Assembly (NCBI RefSeq): GCF_923079645.1
Contig: NZ_CAKLPY010000002.1
Coordinates: forward strand, 1,426,001 to 1,490,000
Length of the DNA stretch: 64,000 nt
Origin: Emticicia aquatica
Lineage (GTDB): Bacteria > Bacteroidota > Bacteroidia > Cytophagales > Spirosomataceae
Reading direction: 5' to 3'
Shown here in pieces: positions 25,329 through 34,074 of the stretch. The notes beneath the pieces were generated by a model, which was not told the DNA's origin, searched no databases, and worked only from the letters and a program-made list of their open reading frames with translations. The position numbers and the translations under genes are program-made. Numbering within the stretch: the stretch's first letter is position 1; the number at the start of each line of letters is the position of its first letter.

Positions 25329-26306
25329 TCATTCAACATTGGCCATTATCTTCTGAATAATTCTTTCAGCATGTACTCTCGAATTTTCGATAAACAAACT
25401 GTGCGTGTTCATTCCACCACAAATTACGCCTGCTAGATAAATATTTTTCAGATTCGTTTCCATACTATTTTCATCGTATTGTGGCTTCATAATTTCATCT
25501 TCTGACAGTTTAATCCCAATTTTTCTCAGAAAATCAAGATTTGGTTGATAGCCAGTCATCGAAATAACCCAATCATTTTCAAGTGTTACCAAACCTTCTG
25601 GTGTTTTTACAATTACTTCATTATCAGTTATTTCTGCAATTTCTGATTTGAAAAAAGCTTTAATTGAACCTTCTTTAATACGATTTTCGATGTCAGGTTT
25701 TGCCCAATATTTTACTCTTTCGCCAATTTCTTCGCCTCTAATAACCATTGTTACATCAGCACCTTTTCGCCAAGTTTCGAGAGCCGCATCAACTGCCGAA
25801 TTATTTGCACCAACCACCAAAACTTTTTGGAAAGCATAAAAATGCGGGTCTTTGTAATAATGCGTTACTTTAGACAAATCTTCGCCTTTTACGCCTAATT
25901 TTTGCGGAATATCATAAAATCCCGAGGCAATAACTACGTGCGTAGCCTCATAAGCCCGTTTTTTTGTAACAATTTCATACGTTTTGTTTGTAGTTGATTT
26001 AACTGACAAAACGGCTTCAAAGAGCTTGATATTTAGCTTTTTATGAATAGCTACTCGACGATAATATTCTAATGCTTCGTTGCGAGTTGGTTTGGCATTA
26101 TTTGATACGAAAGGAATATCTCCGATTTCTAATCGCTCGGAAGTACTAAAAAATGTCATATTAGCAGGATAATTGTAAAGCGAATTGACCAAACAACCTT
26201 TCTCTAAAATCAAATAACTTAAATTTGCTTTTTGAGCTTCAAGTCCACAAGCAAGCCCGATTGGGCCGCCGCCAATGATAATTACGTCGTATTTTATAGC
26301 ATTCAT
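25329..26306 (-). CDS. ypdA: YpdA-like FAD/NAD(P)-binding (bacillithiol disulfide) reductase
   Basis: 325 residues from the ATG at 26306, which puts the FAD motif VIIIGGGPIGLACGLEA near the N-terminus. A second nucleotide-binding site is VLVVGANNSAVDAALE. The remaining pattern (NYPANMTFFSTSERLEIGD, PTRNEALEYYRRVA, AGVICGGMNTHSLFIENSR) is the YpdA signature. YpdA recycles oxidised bacillithiol in Firmicutes, and Cytophagales are thought to make bacillithiol too; whether this organism does cannot be seen here. Convergent with the GT-C gene (9-bp gap). Confidence 0.85.
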   Translation of the reverse strand: MNAIKYDVIIIGGGPIGLACGLEAQKANLSYLILEKGCLVNSLYNYPANMTFFSTSERLEIGDIPFVSNNAKPTRNEALEYYRRVAIHKKLNIKLFEAVLSVKSTTNKTYEIVTKKRAYEATHVVIASGFYDIPQKLGVKGEDLSKVTHYYKDPHFYAFQKVLVVGANNSAVDAALETWRKGADVTMVIRGEEIGERVKYWAKPDIENRIKEGSIKAFFKSEIAEITDNEVIVKTPEGLVTLENDWVISMTGYQPNLDFLRKIGIKLSEDEIMKPQYDENSMETNLKNIYLAGVICGGMNTHSLFIENSRVHAERIIQKIMANVE

Positions 26307-26316
26307 AAAACAAAAA

Positions 26317-26400
26317 ATATGAGACAAATTGATAAGATTTAAGATTTGCAGGATTGGATATTGATTTCTCGAATCTCATATCTCGCACCTTATATCTTAA
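26317..26400. repeat. Degenerate repeat-like spacer upstream of ypdA
   Basis: ATATGAGA (26317-26324) and TCTCATAT (26374-26381) form an 8-bp inverted repeat. Between and after them lie reiterated words (AAGATTTAAGATTTG, ATCTCATATCTCGCACC, TTATATCTTA). It looks like the decayed intergenic repeat words seen in the leu operon gaps. No coding potential. Confidence 0.4.
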
Positions 26401-26451
26401 TTGGATTAACAAAGTTTTTGCTAAAATTCGTTCTTTTCGTTGAAAGTATGT

Positions 26452-26459
26452 TAATTTTG
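26452..26459 (+). promoter_or_regulatory. -7 box before the 347-residue unknown gene
   Basis: TAATTTTG (TAnnTTTG), 62 bp before the ATG at 26522. No well-spaced -33 TTG. Confidence 0.4.
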
Positions 26460-26521
26460 AAGGTATTTTCGTTAGTAAATAAATACAAGTAGTCAGGATT
26501 TTAAATCAATACTTAATTTCT

Positions 26522-27565
26522 ATGAAGTTTTTTGTTGTCTTGTTGCTGAGTTTTGTTGCTCAATTAGCTGCCGCACAAGATATAAATTATATAAAAACAT
26601 ACCATCCTAGCATCAATAAAGCCGAATTGCTGGTGGTTAATACAAATTATAAAGAAGCTCTCGAAAACTATGAAAAAGCTTTTGCAGCAGTACCTCGTGG
26701 TTTTATGAAAGATTATTTCAATGCGGCGGTTTGTGCAACTTATTTGGGAGATGCAACGAATACCTACAAATATTTGCTCGAAGTTGCTTCAAAAGGGATA
26801 AGTCTTGATTTTATTAAAGATGAAACGGCATTTATTGGAATTCAACAAGACCCAAACTGGCGTACATTTGAGCTAGAATATTTGGCAAAAAAAAGAGAGT
26901 TTGACCAAAAAATCAATAAAGGACTGAAAGATAAATTGGCAAAAATAGTTGAGCGTGACCAGTGGTTTAGGATGCGAGATGCTCAGGCTTTTGCCGACAC
27001 AATTGTGAAAATTGACCGACAAAACGCAACAGAATTAGATTATATTATTGACCGTTATGGCTTTCCGAATGAAGAGACGATTGGTTGTGGTGAAGGAGGA
27101 ATGCCTATTATTCAGTATCCTTTCTACACAGTTATTCGCCGACAAACACCCGAAAACCAAACGATTAATTTTTCTAATTACTTAATGGTGGCTGCTCGTA
27201 ATGGAAAAATTTCACCACATTCAGCTACATACATTATGGCAACAATCAACGGAAATGATGCATTTTTTGCTCGTCATGTGTTCAAAATTTTGACAGATGA
27301 ATTGTTGGCTATGCAGGATAAACCATTTGCTTCGAAGCTAAATAAGTGGGTTTTTCGACAAATTGATAAGGTTGATGAACAAAGAATCAATGAATTGCGT
27401 TTGCAAAATGGGATGGAGAGTTTGGCCGATTATCGCAAAAAAATTCTTTTTTCTCTAAACGATAACCGATTTTTATTTCCATATCGTTCATACGTTGGTA
27501 TTTGGTCGGTGAATGACGCAAATATCGCTGCTGATTATTTGGAAGGAACAGTAGTTTTAGAATAA
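26522..27565 (+). CDS. Secreted protein of unknown function
   Basis: 347 residues with a signal peptide (MKFFVVLLLSFVAQLAAAQ). Residues ~25-120 read like one or two TPR-type helical hairpins (YKEALENYEKAFAAV, FNAAVCATYLGDATNTYKYL). The second half has KIDRQNATELDYIIDRYGFP and a Cys/Gly patch GCGEGGMP. This is loosely like DUF6624 proteins, which pair N-x-x-x-L-x-x-I-I with a G-W/F-P segment, but their QHAD motif is missing. Probably periplasmic. Has its own -7 box; rseP follows 75 bp later with its own box. I do not recognise a function. Confidence 0.6.
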   Translation: MKFFVVLLLSFVAQLAAAQDINYIKTYHPSINKAELLVVNTNYKEALENYEKAFAAVPRGFMKDYFNAAVCATYLGDATNTYKYLLEVASKGISLDFIKDETAFIGIQQDPNWRTFELEYLAKKREFDQKINKGLKDKLAKIVERDQWFRMRDAQAFADTIVKIDRQNATELDYIIDRYGFPNEETIGCGEGGMPIIQYPFYTVIRRQTPENQTINFSNYLMVAARNGKISPHSATYIMATINGNDAFFARHVFKILTDELLAMQDKPFASKLNKWVFRQIDKVDEQRINELRLQNGMESLADYRKKILFSLNDNRFLFPYRSYVGIWSVNDANIAADYLEGTVVLE

Positions 27566-27575
27566 ACAATTAATA

Positions 27576-27583
27576 TAATTTTG
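27576..27583 (+). promoter_or_regulatory. -7 box of rseP
   Basis: TAATTTTG (TAnnTTTG), 57 bp before the rseP ATG. Confidence 0.45.
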
Positions 27584-27640
27584 TAAACAGATTTGACCAA
27601 ACGTTAAATCTTAATAATTAAAATAAATAAACGTCAACTA

Positions 27641-28975
27641 ATGGCAATTTTAACAATGATTGGTCAGCTTTTGCTGGCATTGACTATTTTAGTCGGATTA
27701 CACGAATTTGGACACTTTATTTTTGCTCGTATTTTCGGTATTAGGGTTAATAAATTTTATATTTTTTTCGATTTTCTTTTTCCATTGCCCAATGTCTTAA
27801 ATTTTGCCTTGTGGAAAAAGAAAAGTGGTGATACCGAATATGGTTTGGGTTGGTTTCCGTTGGGTGGCTACGTAGATATTGCTGGAATGATTGACGAAAC
27901 CAAAGATGCCTCGCAGCTTTCTTCTACTCCTGAGCCTTACGAATTTCGCTCGAAGCCAGCTTGGCAACGACTTTTTGTAATGCTAGGTGGCATTATAGTA
28001 AACGTGATTCTTGGTATTTTGATTTTTTGGGGAGTGAAATTCTATTGGGGCGAAGAATATTATTCTAAAGCCGAAGTAAATAAGTTAGGATATTATGCAC
28101 ATCCACTTGCTCAAGAAATTGGTCTAAAAACAGGCGACAAAATTATCAAAGTAAACAACGAAGATTACGAAAGTTCGGGTGATGTTCGTGCTGCTTTGAT
28201 GAAAGAAAATACCAATTTTACGATAGATAGAAATGGTGAACAAAAAGAAATACCAATTCCAAATGATTTGATTGATAAAGTGGCAAGTAAAGTGCCTTTC
28301 ATGGAACCAGTTTTTCCATTTAAAGTTGGAGAAATTGCGAAAGGAATGCCAGCCGAAACCGCAGGTTTAAAAGCAGGCGACCGAATCGTGAAAATTGATA
28401 GTACTCCAATTGCATGTTTTCAAGAATTTCAGGCAGCAATAAAGAAACAAGCAGGTAAAAAAGTTGAACTTTTGGTTGAACGAGGAAATAAAACCTTGAA
28501 ACTTTCGCCAACTGTAACCGAAGAAGGAACAATTGGTTTTACATCCGAATTTACCTTGACTTCAAGCAAACGTACTTTGTCTTTGGGCGAATCGTTTATC
28601 ACAGGAGCGAAAGATGCATTATCGGTTATTCCGAATCAAATTCAAGGTTTTGGTCGTATTTTTAAAGGTCATATTTCAGCAGGAAACGCCGTAAGTGGGC
28701 CTGTTGGATTGGCTCAAATGTACGGTAAATTTTGGGATTGGGAAAGATTTTGGGGTTTAACTGGCTTATTATCAATGGGTTTAGCATTTATGAATGCTCT
28801 ACCTATTCCTGCATTAGACGGCGGTCATGTGTTGGTTTTATTGTATGAAATGATAACTCGTCGTAAACCATCAGAAAAATTCATGGAACGCACCCAACAA
28901 GTAGGAACATTCATCTTGTTAACATTAATGGTGCTAGTTCTTTTCAATGATACATTTAAGGCACTATTCAAATGA
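27641..28975 (+). CDS. rseP: RIP metalloprotease RseP (site-2 protease)
   Basis: 444 residues. The zinc motif HEFGHF is at residues 21-26 in the first transmembrane helix. The second metal-ligand motif MNALPIPALDGGHV sits near residue 388. Two PDZ domains lie between (about 145-205 and 225-290; GLKTGDKIIKVNNEDYES and GLKAGDRIVKIDSTPI). It cuts membrane proteins within the bilayer, classically anti-sigma factors during envelope stress, and clears signal peptides. Stop overlaps the start of the next gene by four bases (ATGA), so both are coupled. Confidence 0.95.
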   Translation: MAILTMIGQLLLALTILVGLHEFGHFIFARIFGIRVNKFYIFFDFLFPLPNVLNFALWKKKSGDTEYGLGWFPLGGYVDIAGMIDETKDASQLSSTPEPYEFRSKPAWQRLFVMLGGIIVNVILGILIFWGVKFYWGEEYYSKAEVNKLGYYAHPLAQEIGLKTGDKIIKVNNEDYESSGDVRAALMKENTNFTIDRNGEQKEIPIPNDLIDKVASKVPFMEPVFPFKVGEIAKGMPAETAGLKAGDRIVKIDSTPIACFQEFQAAIKKQAGKKVELLVERGNKTLKLSPTVTEEGTIGFTSEFTLTSSKRTLSLGESFITGAKDALSVIPNQIQGFGRIFKGHISAGNAVSGPVGLAQMYGKFWDWERFWGLTGLLSMGLAFMNALPIPALDGGHVLVLLYEMITRRKPSEKFMERTQQVGTFILLTLMVLVLFNDTFKALFK

Positions 28976-29511
28976 TTAAACGTTTAGTAATATATTTATC
29001 ATTAATCTTAGTTATTACTGTATTTCAAGCTTCAACCTTTCCGACTAAACCTTCGGAAAGGTTGTTACATTTACACGCTTTTCATACATCATTGACCGAA
29101 ATTCAGTTCAACGCTAAAGAAAAATCGTTAGAAATAAGTATCCGAATGTTTACCGATGACTTGGAAACAGCTTTAACGAAAGCGAATAATGGACAAAAAA
29201 TAATGATTGGCGGTAAAAATGATAACAGCGATGCGATTTTGAATAAATATATTCAGCAACATTTTGCTATTATTACTCCACAAAAACAAAAGAAAACCTT
29301 AACAGTTTTAGGCAAAGAATTAGAAGGAGATGCTACTTGGGTATATGTAGAAATGCCTAATAATCAAGATTTTAAAGGTCATATTCTGTATAATAATTTG
29401 ATGCAAGAGTTGTTTGACGACCAAACAAATTTGGTTAATTTCATGTATTTAAGTAATAAAAAAACCTTCCTTTTTAATGCGAAAACCAAATCTGCCGAGA
29501 TTGATTTCTAA
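28972..29511 (+). CDS. DUF6702 family envelope protein
   Basis: 179 residues. An N-terminal hydrophobic segment (MIKRLVIYLSLILVITVFQA) acts as signal peptide or anchor. The core LLHLHAFHTSLTEIQFNAKE, ISIRMFTDDLETAL and YIQQHFAI follow the DUF6702 pattern, a beta-rich domain found in Bacteroidota. Function unknown. The ATGA overlap with rseP suggests a linked role in the envelope, perhaps as a substrate or partner; that is inference from position only. Ends 52 bp before a palindrome that may be its terminator. Confidence 0.75.
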   Translation: MIKRLVIYLSLILVITVFQASTFPTKPSERLLHLHAFHTSLTEIQFNAKEKSLEISIRMFTDDLETALTKANNGQKIMIGGKNDNSDAILNKYIQQHFAIITPQKQKKTLTVLGKELEGDATWVYVEMPNNQDFKGHILYNNLMQELFDDQTNLVNFMYLSNKKTFLFNAKTKSAEIDF

Positions 29512-29562
29512 TTCTTTGTACACAGGTTTTCTTAAAAAAGAAACAAATCGAAAATTTTTATT

Positions 29563-29586
29563 AAACAGTATGCCTGCATACTGTTT
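29563..29586. promoter_or_regulatory. 11-bp-arm palindrome: MarR operator or DUF6702 terminator
   Basis: AAACAGTATGC / GCATACTGTTT (29563-29573 / 29576-29586) with 2 bases between, followed by a T-run to 29590. It ends 6 bp before the -7 box of the MarR-type gene, in the place of an autorepression operator. The T-run equally fits a terminator for rseP-DUF6702. Confidence 0.6.
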
Positions 29587-29592
29587 TTTTGT

Positions 29593-29600
29593 TACTTTTG
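29593..29600 (+). promoter_or_regulatory. -7 box of the MarR-type regulator gene
   Basis: TACTTTTG (TAnnTTTG), 27 bp before the ATG at 29628. The upstream palindrome covers the -33 to -15 region. Confidence 0.55.
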
Positions 29601-29627
29601 CGTAGAGTCGAAAGTAAAATATATCAA

Positions 29628-30098
29628 ATGAAGAAGGAAAAAACGGTTGATTTTTATATAAAATGGGCGTGGCATGCCATCTCTCGTATGTATAATGCGT
29701 ATGCAAATCCGAATGAAATGACGATGGCAATCGGCTATGTTTTGCTTAATATTGATTCTGAAAAAGGAACACCAGCTACTAAAATAGGTCCTTCGATTGG
29801 AATGGAACCAAGAAGCTTGACCAGAATGCTTAAAACTTTAGAAGAAAAAGGCTGGATATATCGAGAAATTGATGCTGATGATAAACGTTTTGTAAGAGTA
29901 TTTTTGACTGAAGAAGGTAGAAAAAAGAGAAGTTTCTCACGAGAAGGTGTAATTGTTTTTAATAAAATGATTCAAGAACAAATTCCTGCGGAGAAATTGG
30001 CTGTTTTCTTTGAAGTAATAAAAGAAATAAATAGATTGGTTGACGAGCAGAATAGCAAAGCTCGTGAAGCAGGCGTTTTACCTGACGAAATTATTTAA
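29628..30098 (+). CDS. MarR-family winged-helix transcription regulator
   Basis: 156 residues from the ATG at 29628 (MKKEKTVDFYIKWAWHAIS); an earlier TTG start at 29589 falls within the promoter box. The winged helix covers about residues 40-110: TKIGPSIGMEPRSLTRMLKT as the recognition helix, then LEEKGWIYREIDADDKRF and VRVFLTEEGRKK as the wing. MarR proteins bind palindromes as dimers and are released by small ligands. The 24-bp palindrome at the promoter is a strong candidate for its own operator. Neighbours downstream are two small secreted proteins that may or may not be targets. Confidence 0.88.
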   Translation: MKKEKTVDFYIKWAWHAISRMYNAYANPNEMTMAIGYVLLNIDSEKGTPATKIGPSIGMEPRSLTRMLKTLEEKGWIYREIDADDKRFVRVFLTEEGRKKRSFSREGVIVFNKMIQEQIPAEKLAVFFEVIKEINRLVDEQNSKAREAGVLPDEII

Positions 30099-30163
30099 GA
30101 AATCTTCAAACACGATAAAAATCTATTTTCATGTATTCATAGGGCAAGAAAATCCACTAAAAT

Positions 30164-30625
30164 ATGCTAAAAAAATCACTTCTGGTTGTCGTATTTGTCT
30201 TTAGTGCCGAATTATCGCAAGCTCAAGCATTTACATACTATCCTTTTAATTCTATTTTTTCGATTGCTACGAATCCAAATAAACCAGTTTGGGCAGACTT
30301 TAGATTTCAAATGAATTCTTACTTTTCGTCTTTAAGCACCGAAGTTTCCCCGATGTTCAATCTCAATAAAAACGAACGAGCTAAGTTTTACGTTGGAGCT
30401 GGTCTTAAAGTAAATTTTCTAAATTTTCTAAATACAGATGCTACCAAACAATCGCCATTAGAAGGGTATTTTTTAAATGCGGGCGTAAGAGCTTCTCCGA
30501 TTATTAAGTTGCCAAGGTTTCAAGTTGTTTTTGAGCTTTCACCTTACTCCAATAAAAATTTTGACTTGGGTGTTTTTCGAGCAAATTTAGGTTTAGGCTA
30601 TGTTTTAGGCAAAAAAAAGCAATAA
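30164..30625 (+). CDS. Small secreted beta-rich protein, possibly outer-membrane barrel
   Basis: 153 residues. A signal peptide (MLKKSLLVVVFVFSAELSQAQ) is followed by alternating strands with aromatic ends (VWADFRFQMNSYFSSL, AKFYVGAGLKVNFLNFL, LEGYFLNAGVRASP, RFQVVFELSPYS, FRANLGLGYVLGKKKQ). The pattern of about eight short strands and the penultimate GLGYVLG fit a small outer-membrane beta-barrel or lipocalin-like fold. Function unknown. 65 bp after the MarR-type gene and 49 bp before the next secreted protein, all on one strand. Confidence 0.65.
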   Translation: MLKKSLLVVVFVFSAELSQAQAFTYYPFNSIFSIATNPNKPVWADFRFQMNSYFSSLSTEVSPMFNLNKNERAKFYVGAGLKVNFLNFLNTDATKQSPLEGYFLNAGVRASPIIKLPRFQVVFELSPYSNKNFDLGVFRANLGLGYVLGKKKQ

Positions 30626-30674
30626 TTATTATTTTATTGTCGTTTTGGGTTTACATAAACCGACAACAATTAAA

Positions 30675-31103
30675 ATGAAAACTTTTGCTACTTTTACAAT
30701 TACCCTTGTGAGTTTCTTTGCATTTTCTCAACAAAGAAAAACTTTTATTCCTCGCCCAGCGATTTCTTTCTTTTTCAATGAAAAATGTGCTGATACGCAA
30801 AAAACTCTTACGAAATCCGATTCTCTGCTAGAAGTAAAAGCTATTTTACAAGGAGAAATGAAGAAAAAAATGCCCAATATGAGTTTTTTGATTACTGAAG
30901 TGGAGGTTGCACTTATTCGGAATGACAAAAAAATTGCAGGATTGGTTTTTCCAGATGGAAAAGGAAGTCTTTCACCTCTCGGTATGCTGATTTCTTCAGG
31001 TGATAAATGTCAGCTAACTGTCAAAGGAATTAAGTTTCTTAATAACGGTATTTATACTGATATTGGAACTGGTGATGTGGTTAAAAGCTATATTTTTGAA
31101 TGA
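30675..31103 (+). CDS. Small secreted protein with GldM-C-terminal-like region
   Basis: 142 residues from the ATG at 30675 (MKTFATFTITLVSFFAFSQ, signal peptide); a longer frame from 30645 lacks one. The C-terminal ~80 residues read FLITEVEVALIRNDKKIAGL ... GMLISSGDKCQLTVKGIKFL ... GTGD. That spacing is like the C-terminal domain of the gliding/T9SS protein GldM, where a last strand carries GDKV-x-F-x-x-I-x-A. The match is by eye and weak. Ends at a strong bidirectional terminator. Confidence 0.55.
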   Translation: MKTFATFTITLVSFFAFSQQRKTFIPRPAISFFFNEKCADTQKTLTKSDSLLEVKAILQGEMKKKMPNMSFLITEVEVALIRNDKKIAGLVFPDGKGSLSPLGMLISSGDKCQLTVKGIKFLNNGIYTDIGTGDVVKSYIFE

Positions 31104-31112
31104 ATTTTTAAT

Positions 31113-31151
31113 AAAAAAAGCGTTTTGGTAATAGTCCAAAACGCTTTTTTT
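31113..31151. terminator. Bidirectional intrinsic terminator
   Basis: Arms AAAAAAAGCGTTTTGG (31113-31128) and CCAAAACGCTTTTTTT (31136-31151), 7-nt loop. Between the small secreted protein gene and the convergent S41 protease. Confidence 0.92.
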
Positions 31152-31163
31152 CTGCAAATGTTT

Positions 31164-32867
31164 TTATAGTTTCTTATCTTTTTCTAGTTTTTCGGCTTTA
31201 GAAAATTGTTTTATAGCCGTTGTAACGATTGGATCTTGTCCGTACATGATTTGATAAAACTCATTATTTAGTCCATTTTTCATGTTTCTTTGCCAAATAT
31301 GTCTAGCAATGTTGGCTTTAATCTGAAGTTTTATAAATTCTTTTGAACGAAGATATTCATCGTTATTAAACTTTATTTCTGAGGTGTTTGCCATTCCTTT
31401 AACCGTTTCGAGCATTGATTCAGTAATATTGAATGATTTCAGAAAAACTGTAAATGACTGTTTTTCGAGGGTTTTTCGGTTAGTATTTGCGTAGTTTAGA
31501 GCAAATTCTCGTAAAATATTTTTACCGTATAACTCAAGCAAATATTTAGTAATATGACTCGTATCTCTTGGTACGAAAATATCTGGAGTAACGCCACCGC
31601 CGCCATAAACTACTCGACCGCCTTTGGTTTTAAAACGCATTTTTGGATTATTCTTGATGCTATCAGCGATGAAAAACTCACCTGATTTTCCTCTTTCGTC
31701 GAGTTCGTGTTCGTAATTTTCTAAATGTCCTTTTTCATAAGGTTTTTGAATACTTCGTCCACTTGGGATATAATACCTAGAAATGGTGAGACGTAACTCC
31801 GAACCATCGGAAAGTTGAATAGGTTGTTGAACTAAGCCTTTTCCGAATGTACGACGACCCACGATTAAAGCCCTATCGTAATCTTGCAAAGCTCCCGAAA
31901 CGATTTCTGAAGCCGAGGCACTTCCTTCGTCAACGAGTACAACGATTGCTCCTTTTTCAAACATTCCGTCATTACCAGCAAACGTTTTTCGGTTGTTGCG
32001 AGTGTCTTTTCCGTCGGTGTAAACAATCACATCTTTTCCTCCAACGAGTTCGTCCACAATATCAGTTGCTCTATCCATATATCCTCCAGGATTTCCTCTG
32101 AGGTCGAGCAATAATTGTTTCATTCCTTCTTTTTGAAGAATGGCCATGTGTTGTTTAAATTCTTCGTATGTAGTTTCTGTAAAACGATTAATTTTGATGT
32201 AAGCAGTTTTTTTATCTTCCATCAGATAGGCTGCATCAATCGAATATTGAGGAATTTTGTCTCTAAGAACGGAGAATGTTAATAAGCCTTTAAAGCCTCG
32301 ACGTTTTACTTCGAGCTTTACTTCTGTTCCTCGTTTTCCTCGAAGATTGGCAAAAATATTAGTGCTATTTGCGTCTTTACCTGTTAATTTATTATTATTT
32401 GCTTTAATAATAGCATCGCCACTTTGGATTCCGACGGCTTCTGAAGGCCCGCCTGATAAAGGTGTCACAACATAGAGCGTATCATTAAAAACATTAAACT
32501 CAATGCCAATACCATCGAAACCGCTTTCGAGTTGGGAACGAGCAATATCGGCTTCTTGAGGAGGAAAATAATAGGTGTGTGGGTCGAGTTTTTCGAGCAT
32601 TTTAGTAATCGAATAATCAACCAACGAATCAGTATTGACGCTGTCAACATAACTTCGGCTGATATACGTTAGGATTTCCTTGTATTTTGTTGAACTACGA
32701 GAAATATCTCCTCCCACACGACGACCACCAAAAAAAGTTGCTCCAATCAATATTCCAACTACGAGTGTAGTACCAACAATAATGGGTGTGCGGATAGTTG
32801 AGTGACTATTTTGTATTTTGTTATCTTCCACTTTTATGCTTTTGATTTTATAAATTAGTTCGTACAT
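31164..32867 (-). CDS. C-terminal processing protease (S41, CtpA/Prc type)
   Basis: 567 residues. A membrane anchor at about residues 27-47 (TPIIVGTTLVVGILIGATFF) faces the rest to the periplasm. A PDZ domain (~110-185; FNVFNDTLYVVTPL, GIQSGDAIIKANNNKL) leads into the protease core. That core has LLDLRGNPGGYMDRA, the nucleophile in GSASASEIVSG (residues ~315-325) and the general-base lysine in RTFGKGLVQQP. The C-terminal ~170 residues are an extra helical region common in Bacteroidota members. It trims C-termini of periplasmic proteins. Divergent from the Tat-exported oxidoreductase. Confidence 0.93.
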   Translation of the reverse strand: MYELIYKIKSIKVEDNKIQNSHSTIRTPIIVGTTLVVGILIGATFFGGRRVGGDISRSSTKYKEILTYISRSYVDSVNTDSLVDYSITKMLEKLDPHTYYFPPQEADIARSQLESGFDGIGIEFNVFNDTLYVVTPLSGGPSEAVGIQSGDAIIKANNNKLTGKDANSTNIFANLRGKRGTEVKLEVKRRGFKGLLTFSVLRDKIPQYSIDAAYLMEDKKTAYIKINRFTETTYEEFKQHMAILQKEGMKQLLLDLRGNPGGYMDRATDIVDELVGGKDVIVYTDGKDTRNNRKTFAGNDGMFEKGAIVVLVDEGSASASEIVSGALQDYDRALIVGRRTFGKGLVQQPIQLSDGSELRLTISRYYIPSGRSIQKPYEKGHLENYEHELDERGKSGEFFIADSIKNNPKMRFKTKGGRVVYGGGGVTPDIFVPRDTSHITKYLLELYGKNILREFALNYANTNRKTLEKQSFTVFLKSFNITESMLETVKGMANTSEIKFNNDEYLRSKEFIKLQIKANIARHIWQRNMKNGLNNEFYQIMYGQDPIVTTAIKQFSKAEKLEKDKKL

Positions 32868-32945
32868 TTAGAAACAGTTTCTAATGCTAATAAATTACAT
32901 GAAACTGCATAAAATTTCTATTTTCAACCCCAATTTACTAAAGAA

Positions 32946-34070
32946 ATGTCTGAAAATCAATCTCGACGCTCGTTCCTACAAAATCTAGGTGTCGGACTTG
33001 GGACAACAACCGCTGCTTTTGCAGTTCCTTCATTAGTTGCCGTTCCGGAACCTCCATTCAAAAAAGATGAAAAAAAGCTTGGAGTTGCCCTTGTAGGCTT
33101 AGGTAGTTATGCCAAAAATCAATTGGCTGTTGCCTTAGAAAATGCCAAAAATTGTTATTTAGCTGCAATCGTAACAGGTACGCCTGCCAAAGCCGAGGAA
33201 TGGTCTAAAAAATATAACCTTCCTAAAGAAAGTGTTTACAATTACCAAAACTTTGACGAAATAGCTAAAAACAAAGCTGTAGATATCATTTATGTGGTTT
33301 TGCCCAATTCATTGCACCCCGAATTTGTAATTCGAGCAGCCAAAGCTGGTAAACACGTAATGTGTGAAAAACCAATGGCCAATTCGGTAGCCGAATGTGA
33401 AGCAATGATAAAAGCGTGCAAAGACGCAGGCGTGCAGTTGGGTGTTGGATATAGACTTCATTTTGAGCCTTTTACTCAGGAAGTTATGCGAATTGGACAG
33501 AAAAAAGAAAAAGGGGCAGTTCGATTTGTACAAACAAATTTTGGGTTTACAATTGGAGACCCAACACAATGGCGTTTAAAAAAAGCAATGGCTGGTGGAG
33601 GCCCATTGATGGATGTAGGTATCTATTGCGTACAAGCGTCTCGTTATGTTACGGGTGAAGAACCACTTTGGGTAACGGCTCAGTTTGGCCCAATTACCGA
33701 TAAAGAACGTTTCAAAGATGTTGAAGAATCGGTTTCGTGGCAAATGCAGTTTCCTGGTGGAGCAATGGTTAATGGGTTTTCGTCGTATAAATCTAATATT
33801 GAACAATTGTATGTTTCGACGAATGATGGTTGGTTACAGTTGAGTCCAGCATACAGTTATGGTCCTTTGAAAGGCAAAACAAATGACGGTGACATGAAAA
33901 TGCCAATTGTACATCATCAAACGGTGATGATGGAAGCCATTTGTAAAGAGTTTTTAGAAACTGGAAAATTTCCGAGCCATATTGGCGGAGAAGAAGGAAA
34001 ACGAGATATGAAGATTTTGATGGCCATTTATGAAGCCGCCGAAACAGGAAAAAAAATTAGTTTGGTGTAA
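32946..34070 (+). CDS. Tat-exported Gfo/Idh/MocA oxidoreductase
   Basis: 374 residues. The twin-arginine signal SRRSFLQNLGVG at residues 6-17 indicates folded export. The Rossmann part has GVALVGLGSYAKNQL and VDIIYVVLPNSLHPEFV, followed by the EKP motif GKHVMCEKPMANSV with its active-site lysine. The C-terminal sheet includes GGGPLMDVGIYCVQASRYVT. These enzymes oxidise or reduce sugars with NAD(P), and exported members are close to glucose-fructose oxidoreductase. Single gene with no metabolic partner nearby. Substrate unknown. Confidence 0.9.
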   Translation: MSENQSRRSFLQNLGVGLGTTTAAFAVPSLVAVPEPPFKKDEKKLGVALVGLGSYAKNQLAVALENAKNCYLAAIVTGTPAKAEEWSKKYNLPKESVYNYQNFDEIAKNKAVDIIYVVLPNSLHPEFVIRAAKAGKHVMCEKPMANSVAECEAMIKACKDAGVQLGVGYRLHFEPFTQEVMRIGQKKEKGAVRFVQTNFGFTIGDPTQWRLKKAMAGGGPLMDVGIYCVQASRYVTGEEPLWVTAQFGPITDKERFKDVEESVSWQMQFPGGAMVNGFSSYKSNIEQLYVSTNDGWLQLSPAYSYGPLKGKTNDGDMKMPIVHHQTVMMEAICKEFLETGKFPSHIGGEEGKRDMKILMAIYEAAETGKKISLV

Positions 34071-34074
34071 TTTC

